Assembly: GCF_900230195.1 (NCBI RefSeq)
Contig: NZ_OCNE01000008.1
Coordinates: 62,001 to 126,000 of the forward strand
Reading direction: 5' to 3'
Length of the DNA: 64,000 nucleotides
DNA from: Streptomyces zhaozhouensis
GTDB lineage: Bacteria; Actinomycetota; Actinomycetes; Streptomycetales; Streptomycetaceae
A program made the translations under genes and the position numbers. Every line of letters starts with the position of its first letter. The stretch's first letter is position 1. The notes under the pieces were generated by a model, which saw nothing but the letters and a program-made list of their open reading frames with translations, was not told the DNA's origin and made no database searches. Of this stretch, positions 57,445 through 64,000 are shown piece by piece.

Positions 57445-59124
57445 TCAGAGCACGGCCAGTTCGGCCTCCAGGTCGTCCAGCCCGAGCGAGCCCAGCGACA
57501 GCGCCGCCATGTGCCACTTCTTGGCGTCGAACCCGGCGCCCCGCGCCGCCCGCGCCGCCTCCCGGCCCCGCAGCCAGGCCCGTTCGCCCAGCTTGTAGCC
57601 GATGGCCTGCCCCGGCGCCCCCAGATAGCGCACCAGCTCACTGGCGACGAACTCCGGCGAACGGCTGCTGTGCCGCTGGAAGAACCGCTCGGCCAGCTCC
57701 GGCGTCCACCGCTCACCCGGCTTGAACGGCGAGTTCTCCGGGATGGTCAGCTCCAGGTGCATCCCGATGTCGATGATCACCCGCACCGCGCGCATCATCT
57801 GGCAGTCCAGGTAGCCCAGTCGGGTCTCCGCCGACGTCAGGTACCCCAGCTCGTCCATCAGCCGCTCGGCGTAGAGCGCCCAGCCCTCCATGTTGGCGCT
57901 GACCCCGCCGACCGTGGTCTGGTAGCGGGACAACTCGTCGGCGACGTGCACCCACTGCGCCAGTTGGAGGTGGTGGCCGGGAACGCCCTCGTGGTACCAG
58001 GTCGAGACCAGGTCGTAGACCGGGAACCGCGTCTCGCCCATCGTCGGCAGCCAGGTGCGGCCCGGACGGGAGAAGTCGAGCGACGGACTGGTGTAGTACG
58101 GCGCCGCCGGCCCGCCGGGCGGCGCGATCCGCGCCTCGACCCGCTTGATCCGGTCGGCCAGCTCGAAGTGGGTGCCGTCCAGCTCCGCGATCGCCTCGTC
58201 CATCATCCGCTGCAACCACACGCGCACCTCCTCGACACCCTCGACCACCGTGCCGTGCTCGTCGAGATGGCGCAGCGCCGCCCACGGGTCGGCGCCCGGC
58301 AGGATCTTCTCCGCCTCGGTGACCATCTCCGCGCGTAGCCTGTGGAACTCCGACCAGCCGTACGCGTACGCCTCGTCCAGGTCCAGGTCGGTGCCGTTCC
58401 AGTACCGCGCCCACCGCGCGTACCGCTCCCGCCCCGCGATGTCGTCGGCCCCGGACACCCGGGGCGCGTACTCCTCGCGCAGCCACGCGCGCAGCCCGTC
58501 CATCGCCTCGTTGGCGAGCCCGGCCGCCGCCGTCAGCTCCTCCCGCAGCGCCTCGGGCCCCGGCGCGACGAACTCGGCGAACCAGCCGCCCGGCGCGCTC
58601 AGCGACTCGTCCAGCAGCGCCAACGTCTCCCGCACCTGCCGGGGACCGGCCGGCAGGTCCCGCGCCAGGCCCTCGGTCAGCGACTCCCGGTACCCGGCGA
58701 GCGCCTCCGGCACCGCCCGCAGCCGCGCCGCGACCGCCGACCAGTCCGCCTCCGTCTCGGTCGGCGTCAACGGGAAGATGGTGCGAATCGAGTGCACCGG
58801 CGAGTAGAGGCTGCTCATCGCCCGCAGCGGCTCCCCGGCCTCGGCCACCGCCAACTCCGCCGTCAGCCGCTCCCGCAGCAGCCGCGCGCAGCGCCGCTCG
58901 CCCTCGGCGTCGGCGCCCGGCAGCCTCTCGGCGTCGTCGAGCCGGGCGAGGGTGCGCCGCGCCAGCTCCGCCTCGGCCTCGATCCCCCGTGGTGAGAAGT
59001 CCGGCAGTCTGCCCGAACTCCCCGGATCGCCGAGGAACGTTCCGGTGATGGGGTCGAGGGCGACCAGCTCGTCGACGTACGCGTCGGCGAGCCGGCGGGG
59101 GAGCGGGGTGCGTGAGTCAGCCAT
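57445..59124 (-). CDS. DUF885 family protein (putative metallopeptidase-like)
   Basis: 559 aa from ATG 59124, which follows AGGATGGCTTC. It has LADAYVDELVALDPITGTFL GDPG, FSPRGIEAEAELARRTLARL, and the family signature STWYHEGVPGHHLQLAQWVH with an HExxxGHH-type zinc motif (HEGVPGHH), then GWALYAERLMDELGYLTSAE TRLGYLDCQMMRAVRVIIDI GMH. DUF885 proteins are gluzincin-like, mostly uncharacterised carboxypeptidases. No signal peptide, so cytoplasmic. The open frame continuing upstream to 60918 is not family sequence. Confidence 0.9.
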   Translation of the reverse strand: MADSRTPLPRRLADAYVDELVALDPITGTFLGDPGSSGRLPDFSPRGIEAEAELARRTLARLDDAERLPGADAEGERRCARLLRERLTAELAVAEAGEPLRAMSSLYSPVHSIRTIFPLTPTETEADWSAVAARLRAVPEALAGYRESLTEGLARDLPAGPRQVRETLALLDESLSAPGGWFAEFVAPGPEALREELTAAAGLANEAMDGLRAWLREEYAPRVSGADDIAGRERYARWARYWNGTDLDLDEAYAYGWSEFHRLRAEMVTEAEKILPGADPWAALRHLDEHGTVVEGVEEVRVWLQRMMDEAIAELDGTHFELADRIKRVEARIAPPGGPAAPYYTSPSLDFSRPGRTWLPTMGETRFPVYDLVSTWYHEGVPGHHLQLAQWVHVADELSRYQTTVGGVSANMEGWALYAERLMDELGYLTSAETRLGYLDCQMMRAVRVIIDIGMHLELTIPENSPFKPGERWTPELAERFFQRHSSRSPEFVASELVRYLGAPGQAIGYKLGERAWLRGREAARAARGAGFDAKKWHMAALSLGSLGLDDLEAELAVL

Positions 59125-59346
59125 GAAGCCATCCTGGTACGGGAGTCGACATACGTCACCATCGTTCCCACCGACGGCCCGGTCACCCCTGCCCTGACGG
59201 GGGCCTCGGAGGCCGGAGAGCGCGGGTGGGGAAAACCCCACCCCGGGACGGTGGGCAACGCCATGGGGCCGGGCGCCTCCCGCTGGGAGAGTCATGGGCG
59301 GGCCCGGTTCCCGCGGGCCCCGACCGCACGTGAAAGGCCCCGCTCC

Positions 59347-60798
59347 ATGGCACCCGCCCGTCTCTCCCGCCACGCCCGTCTCGCCCGTCCGAGGAGCCGC
59401 GCCGCGCTGCTCGCCCTCTCCCTCGCCGTCACCACCACCGGGCTCGCGGCCTGCGCCGGCGACGCCAGGGGCGCCGACGCGGAGCCGTTCTCGCCGGACG
59501 GCGTCTGGACGACGGACGGCTACGGCACCCTCGTCGAGGTGGAGGGCGACAGGCTGCGTACCTACGACGTCACCACGCTCAGCTGCCTGCCCGGCCTGGT
59601 CACCGGGGAACGCGCCGGAGAGCCCGGCGAGGACGGCGGCGTCACCTTCGCGAGCGAGGAGACCTCGCCGATCACCGTCACCCCCGACGGTGCGAACGGC
59701 GCGCGCTGGAGCTTCGCCGACAGCGTCGGGGACCGGGCGCTCCACCGCCTGGAGGCGCTGCCGGAGAACTGCGGTGAGGAGCCGGCCGGCGATCCCGTCG
59801 AGGCGTTCGACGTCTTCTGGCAGACCTACGCCGAGCAGTACCCGTTCTTCGAGGCGCGCGGCGTCGACTGGGAGGCGGTGCGCGAGGAGTACCGGCCGCG
59901 CGTCACCGAGGAGACCACCGAGGACGAACTCTTCGCGCTCCTGCGCGAGATGATCGAGCCGCTGCACGACGCGCACACCAGCCTCGCCTCCCCTTCGGGC
60001 GACTACTACGCCGGGCACCGGGAGGACACCGAGCTGCCCGACGCCGAACTGATCCAGCGCATCGAGGAGGCCACCGCCGAGAGTGTCGGCGCCGAGCAAC
60101 GGCGTTGGGCGAACGGCGCGGTCTCCTACGCCGACATGGCCGACGGCGTCGGCTACCTGCGGATCACCTCCTTCACCGGCTACACCGACGAGGACGGCTA
60201 CGCCGAGGACGTGGCCGAACTCGACCGGGCGCTGGACGAGGTGTTCACCGAGGCCCGCACCGAGGGGCCCGACGCGTTGCGCGGCCTCGTTCTCGACCTG
60301 CGGTTCAACGGCGGCGGCTCCGACCGGCTCGGACTGCACGTGGCCTCCCGGCTGACCGACCGTCCCTACGTCGCCTACACCAAGCACGCGCGCAACGACC
60401 CCGACGACCCGGCCGGGCACACCCCCGACCAGGAGATCCGGGTCGAGCCGTTCGACGGTCCGACCTACGACGGGCCGGTGGCCGTGCTGACGTCCCGGCT
60501 GACCATCTCCGCCGCGGAGACCACCACCCAGTCGCTGCTGGGCCGCGAGCCGGGCGTCACCCTGGTCGGGGAGAACACCCAGGGATCGTTCTCCGACACC
60601 CTGGACCGCACCCTGCCCGGCGGTTGGAGCTTCGCGCTGCCCAACGAGGAGTTCCTGACCGAGGACGGCCGGACGTTCGACATCGCGGGCATCCCGCCGG
60701 CGGTGGCGACGCCCGTCTTCACCGACGAGGAGTTCGAGGCGCACCGCGACTCGGCGCTGACCGAGGCGCGCGCCCTGCTCGGCGGTGACGCGGGCTGA
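59347..60798 (+). CDS. S41-family lipoprotein protease (tail-specific type)
   Basis: 483 aa. A lipobox (LAVTTTGLAACAGDARG, Cys about 38) is followed by a region of about 100 residues, then the S41 core (about 155-480): VEAFDVFWQTYAEQYPFFEA, VGYLRITSFTGYTDEDGYAE and VLTSRLTISAAETTTQSLLG with the catalytic Ser in the family's TSxxTxSAxE motif, then VTLVGENTQGSFSDTLDRTL PGGWSFALPNEEF. The PDZ domain is not apparent. It is a membrane-attached, exported enzyme that trims proteins or peptides outside the cell. It is transcribed singly, convergent with the CHAT gene. Confidence 0.9.
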   Translation: MAPARLSRHARLARPRSRAALLALSLAVTTTGLAACAGDARGADAEPFSPDGVWTTDGYGTLVEVEGDRLRTYDVTTLSCLPGLVTGERAGEPGEDGGVTFASEETSPITVTPDGANGARWSFADSVGDRALHRLEALPENCGEEPAGDPVEAFDVFWQTYAEQYPFFEARGVDWEAVREEYRPRVTEETTEDELFALLREMIEPLHDAHTSLASPSGDYYAGHREDTELPDAELIQRIEEATAESVGAEQRRWANGAVSYADMADGVGYLRITSFTGYTDEDGYAEDVAELDRALDEVFTEARTEGPDALRGLVLDLRFNGGGSDRLGLHVASRLTDRPYVAYTKHARNDPDDPAGHTPDQEIRVEPFDGPTYDGPVAVLTSRLTISAAETTTQSLLGREPGVTLVGENTQGSFSDTLDRTLPGGWSFALPNEEFLTEDGRTFDIAGIPPAVATPVFTDEEFEAHRDSALTEARALLGGDAG

Positions 60799-60905
60799 CC
60801 AGTGGACCAACTGGCCAGCCGACCAGCTGACCAGTTGTGGAACAGGCCAGTGGGCCGGCTGACCACCGGTCCACTGGCCCCTCTGGTCAGCTGACCAGTT
60901 GTCCA
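60799..60905. repeat. Repetitive inverted CCAGTTGGTC-like spacer
   Basis: About 107 bases between two convergent stop codons, made of CCAG/CTGG words: GACCAGCTGACCAGTTG, CTGGTCAGCTGACCAGTTG and CCAGTGGACC pairing with GGTCCACTGG. It can fold into a long imperfect hairpin, so it may act as a bidirectional terminator. Frames through it show no protein family. Confidence 0.7.
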
Positions 60906-60910
60906 CCCGC

Positions 60911-63900
60911 CTAACCACCGAGGGCGAAGTGGGCGGCCCAGCGGGACGGCTCCCCCGGGGCGTCGTCGCGCAGGGCCCGCACCGCGTGGTGCAGATGCGA
61001 CGCCGCGTCGGCCGTGGTGCCGGCGGCGGCCAGCGCCGTGTGGAAGTCGTCGGCGACGCGGCCGGCGTCGCCGTCGCCCACCGGCCAGAGCGTGGCCACG
61101 ACCTGGCGGTAGCCGGCCAGTTGGAAGGCCGAGGCGATGTGCACCGCCTCGTCGGCGAGCCGCTCCTCGCCGCCGCCGGTCCGGCAGGCCGACAGATAGG
61201 CCAGCGCCCCGTGCTCCACCCGGGCGGCGCCCAGCTCCAGCACGGTCAGCGGCGCCGCGACGTGGTCGTGCAGCAGCAGGGCGCTGAGGGACGGCGAACG
61301 GGGGTCGGTGACCGCGTGGCAGGCGAAGTGGGCCACCTCGTGCCGGGGCAGCTCCGCCAGCACCGCCTCCCGGGTGGCCTCCGGGCCCGAGAGCACGGTC
61401 ACGCCCGGCATCAGCTCCGCCAGCCGGCGTGCCTCCAGCGCCGCGCCCGGCAGTGCCCGCGCACCCGGCGCCCGCGCCACCTCGACGACCACCAGCCGCC
61501 GTTCCGTCCGTCCCGCGCCGGACGGCCCGTACGGCAGCGCCCCCACCGTCGAGGTGTAGGAGGAGACGACCCGGTCCAGCACGGAGGCGCCAGGCCGACC
61601 CGGCACACCCGCCGCGTGCAGCGGCAGCCGCGCCGCGACGCCGACCGGGCACCAGCGCACCCGAGGCGGTTCCCCGTCCGCCCCCGGCGGCAGGCCGAGC
61701 GCGTCGAGCACCGGACGACAGACGCGTTCCCACAGCCACTCCAGGTGCCCCAGCAGCCTCGCTTCCGTCGCGCCCTCGCGGTCCACGACCGCGTCGCGCG
61801 CGAAGTCCTCCGCCACGGCACGGAGTTCGTCCAGCCCGCAGGCCAAGGGAACGACCCGCACCGGCGCGTCCGCGGTGAGGAGCAACGCGTCGCAGCGGAA
61901 CGGGCTCGGGTTGACCAGCACCACCGGGTGGTCGCCGACCCGCCGGCGCAGCTCCAGTGGCGTCGGCGGCAGCAGAAAGCCGGCCAGGCCAGGCAGCCGA
62001 CGCACCCGGGTCAGCAACTCCTCCCAACGGTCCGCCCACTCCGAGTGGCGTGCGGCCTCCTCGGCCGGTGGGACCGGCGGGGCGAAGCCGTCGGCGTAGA
62101 GATGGGCGCCGGCCCGGTCGGAGGCGTCGAGCCGCTCCCGCAGCAGGGTGAACTCCGAGGCCAGCGCCGGCTCCACCCGCCGCAGCGCGTCCAGCTCCTC
62201 CTCGTGCCCGAGCCCCTCGCGCAGCAGCACGCCCCGCGCGTGCTCCAGCAACACCACCGCGCGCTCCGGCTGTTCGCGCGCCAGCGCCGCCGAGGCGGCC
62301 TCCGCCGGCAGCCCGGCGAACTCGCCCAGGCCGAACTCGCGGTCGGCGCGCAGCAGTCGGCGGGGCGCGAGCCGTGGCAGCCAGCCGACGGCCCGCTCGT
62401 AGGCGACCAACGCCAGATCGGGCCTCGGCGGGTCGGCCGTCATCGCCGTCCGCCCCAGCAACCGGTGCGCCAGGACCCGCACCCGGGTCGGGGCAGCGCC
62501 CCGCGCCAGGGCGTCGCAGCACCGGCGCATCTCGCGCAGCGACTCGGGCGTCGCCGGAACCCGCGCGAGCGCCTGGACCAGGGTGTAGAGCGCGACCGCC
62601 CCGTCCGCGCCGCCGCCCAGCGCGGCGGCCTCCCGCGCACCCTCGATCGCCTCCGCCAACGCGGCCCGGTCCCCGGTGTGTTCGTGGAGGGTGCGGGCCG
62701 CGATGCTCAGATTGGTGAGCGCGGCGCCCCGTCCCCGGGGCTCCGACTCCAGCGCGACCGCCGCCCTCGCCGTCTCGACCGCCTCCACCAGCACCGGCAC
62801 GTCGTCCGCGCCGAGCGCCTCGGGGGTTTCGCCGGGCGGGAGGCCGGGATGAAGCGTCGCCGCCAGCAGATGGAGCGCGTTGCCCAGCTCGCTCAACGTC
62901 CCCGCGCGCTGCGGGTCGTGGGGTGACAGGGATGCCATCGCCGCGCGGGAGGCCGCCACCGCCCGGTGCGCGGCGGCCACCTCACCGGTCCGTTTGAACA
63001 ACTCCTGCTCCGCCGCGCTCAGGTTGTTGTACAGCGCGCGCCGGCGCGGGTCGTCGGCCGCGAGGCCGGCGACCGAATCACGGCACGCCCGCACCGCCTC
63101 CCGCAGCGCCCCCAGGTCCCGCGTCGTCTCGAAGCGACCGCGCAGCACGATGCCCAACGTGGACAGGCAGGACGCCCGTTCGCCGCTCCCCGCCCGCGCC
63201 GCCGAGACCGCCTCCCGCGCGCACTCCTCCGCCTCCCGCAGCGCCGACGCGCCCTCGTCGCCCGGGCCGCCGTCGACGAAGTCGGCGTGCAGCGAGTTGG
63301 CCAACTCCCGCAGACAGCCCGCCCGCCCGGCGTTCCCCTCGGGGCAGAGCCGGACGGCCCGCCGCCCGCACTCCACGGCCTCCGCCAGCGACTCCCGCTC
63401 CCCGGTGCGCACCCCGAGGGTCCGCGACGCCCTGCCCAGTTCGTGAAACGGGACCCAGCCCCACTCGGGGTCAGGGGCGCCCGCCGCCGAAGCGGCCCGC
63501 CACAGCTCCACGATCTCCCGCAGCGCCGACAGCTCCCCATTCTCCCGGTAGGCGTCGTCCAGGCAGTGCGCCAGCAGCGGCCCCGACACCGACCGCGCGT
63601 CCTCGTCGGCCGCCGCCTCCCTGGCCAGCGGCAGCAGCCGGGCCGCCAGCCCGGGACGCCCCCCGGCGGTCAGCACGTCGGCCAGCAACGCCCGCATGTT
63701 GTGGCGGTGTCGCCGCCGGTCCGGGTGCTCGGGCGGCAGGAACACCACGATCCGCGCGTTCACCTCCAGCAGCCGCTCCAGCGGCTCCTCGTCGCCGGTC
63801 CTTCGGAACTCCCAACGCAGCAGCACGCCCAGGTTGTTCAGGCACGCCGCGCGGTCCGGGTGGTGAGAGGCCATCACGGACAGTGCCCGCTGAAACGCCC

Positions 63901-64000
63901 GGCGAGCCGCCCGGGTCCTCCGCAGCGAGCGGCCATGGCGCGCTCGTCCCATCAACCACTCGCCGCGCAGCGCCAGTTGATGGTGCAGCAGCATCTCCTC
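60911..64000 (-). CDS. TPR-CHAT protease-domain protein, partial at window edge
   Basis: At least 1028 residues visible; the frame stays open to the right edge, so the start may lie outside (ATG 63994 is possible but not preferred). The first about 640 residues are TPR-like repeats (for example RAACLNNLGVLLRWEF, RASCLSTLGIVLRGRFETTR). The last about 350 residues are a CHAT domain: RRLVVVEVARAPGARALPGA, EVAHFACHAVTDPRSPSLSA (catalytic His in HFACHA) and LAYLSACRTGGGEERLADEA (catalytic Cys), ending SRWAAHFALGG. CHAT is a caspase-like peptidase fold, here with its dyad intact. The target and trigger are unknown; no effector gene is seen next to it. Confidence 0.88.
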   Translation of the reverse strand, partial: EEMLLHHQLALRGEWLMGRARHGRSLRRTRAARRAFQRALSVMASHHPDRAACLNNLGVLLRWEFRRTGDEEPLERLLEVNARIVVFLPPEHPDRRRHRHNMRALLADVLTAGGRPGLAARLLPLAREAAADEDARSVSGPLLAHCLDDAYRENGELSALREIVELWRAASAAGAPDPEWGWVPFHELGRASRTLGVRTGERESLAEAVECGRRAVRLCPEGNAGRAGCLRELANSLHADFVDGGPGDEGASALREAEECAREAVSAARAGSGERASCLSTLGIVLRGRFETTRDLGALREAVRACRDSVAGLAADDPRRRALYNNLSAAEQELFKRTGEVAAAHRAVAASRAAMASLSPHDPQRAGTLSELGNALHLLAATLHPGLPPGETPEALGADDVPVLVEAVETARAAVALESEPRGRGAALTNLSIAARTLHEHTGDRAALAEAIEGAREAAALGGGADGAVALYTLVQALARVPATPESLREMRRCCDALARGAAPTRVRVLAHRLLGRTAMTADPPRPDLALVAYERAVGWLPRLAPRRLLRADREFGLGEFAGLPAEAASAALAREQPERAVVLLEHARGVLLREGLGHEEELDALRRVEPALASEFTLLRERLDASDRAGAHLYADGFAPPVPPAEEAARHSEWADRWEELLTRVRRLPGLAGFLLPPTPLELRRRVGDHPVVLVNPSPFRCDALLLTADAPVRVVPLACGLDELRAVAEDFARDAVVDREGATEARLLGHLEWLWERVCRPVLDALGLPPGADGEPPRVRWCPVGVAARLPLHAAGVPGRPGASVLDRVVSSYTSTVGALPYGPSGAGRTERRLVVVEVARAPGARALPGAALEARRLAELMPGVTVLSGPEATREAVLAELPRHEVAHFACHAVTDPRSPSLSALLLHDHVAAPLTVLELGAARVEHGALAYLSACRTGGGEERLADEAVHIASAFQLAGYRQVVATLWPVGDGDAGRVADDFHTALAAAGTTADAASHLHHAVRALRDDAPGEPSRWAAHFALGG

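Noticed and set aside
60799..60905. GntR operator cluster (CCAGTTGGTC resembles TGGTnnnACCA sites)
   Set aside because: The spacer has no promoter to serve, because both flanking genes end here; the resemblance comes from a simple repeated word.
59125..60918. Upstream extension of the DUF885 frame to 60918
   Set aside because: It lies antisense to the S41 protease gene and has no family similarity; the family's N-terminus begins at 59124.
1..64000. tRNA or rRNA genes
   Set aside because: No cloverleaf or conserved TTC-loop sequence was noticed on either strand by eye; a tRNA scan would settle this.

Overview
The window is about 73% G+C, densely packed with genes, and uses codons with G or C in the third position almost throughout. 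GTG and TTG starts, ATGA overlaps and several apparently leaderless genes are present. Together with an LAxTG sorting signal, a DtxR/IdeR-type iron box, a Zur-type box and the order fabG-like/SDR/ung, this points to a Streptomyces or a very close relative. The assignment rests on family recognition, not on a database search.

Layout. (1) 1-6205, minus strand: a five-gene operon for an actinobacterial 'anchored-repeat' metal ABC system. It encodes a sortase-anchored two-repeat surface protein, a metal-binding lipoprotein with the repeat inserted in it, a membrane-tethered single-repeat protein, an ATPase and a permease cut by the window edge. A Zur-like palindrome lies at 6372-6388, and behind it is a worn zinc-independent S18 paralogue. 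The operon looks like a zinc-scavenging relay from the wall to the membrane. (2) 7061-16100: a gene graveyard. It contains a deleted M20 hydrolase, a RidA stub fused head to head with a GntR stub, an aspartoacylase tail, a frameshifted solute-binding protein, IS5-type and Tn3 scraps, and pieces of one or more integrative conjugative elements (integrase, zinc ribbon, VirB4-like, TraG-like, xis/int). Intact islands here are an NmrA-type reductase with a divergent HxlR regulator, a Nudix hydrolase, a branched-chain-amino-acid-type binding protein without a signal peptide, and a DUF6980-like protein. (3) 16124-27506: core-type genes: a HipA-like/DUF3037 pair, two SDRs, ung, a Gfo/Idh/MocA oxidoreductase, uppP, a spermidine-synthase-like protein, a secreted-type membrane protein, a thioesterase, an EamA transporter, a cupin regulator and a YbaK deacylase. 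(4) 27570-33710: an iron-box-controlled siderophore-interacting protein, a cysteine-synthase-like PLP enzyme, an ECF sigma factor with a His-rich membrane protein, and a translationally coupled methyltransferase/ATP-grasp pair. (5) 33688-50776: an LctP-type permease, a CoA-binding protein, YigZ, an LLM-flavin/FMN-reductase pair, a pectate lyase-pectinesterase fusion, sbcDC, a cysteine hydrolase, a PP2C phosphatase, a hemerythrin protein, a TPP enzyme and an SRPBCC protein. (6) 50961-57373: an SDR, a FadR-type regulator, a 27-bp operator, and an ABC sugar importer with a mannonate-dehydratase-like enzyme, probably a sugar-acid uptake and breakdown unit. (7) 57445-64000: a DUF885 peptidase-like protein, an S41 lipoprotein protease, and a large TPR-CHAT protein that runs off the right edge.

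The most interesting signals are the anchored-repeat metal system with a circularly permuted repeat inside its binding protein, the decayed S18 paralogue beside the Zur box, the strong operators at 27570 and 52892, the small coupled methyltransferase/ATP-grasp unit, and the record of successive deletions and insertions between 7 and 16 kb. No tRNA, rRNA or CRISPR array was seen.
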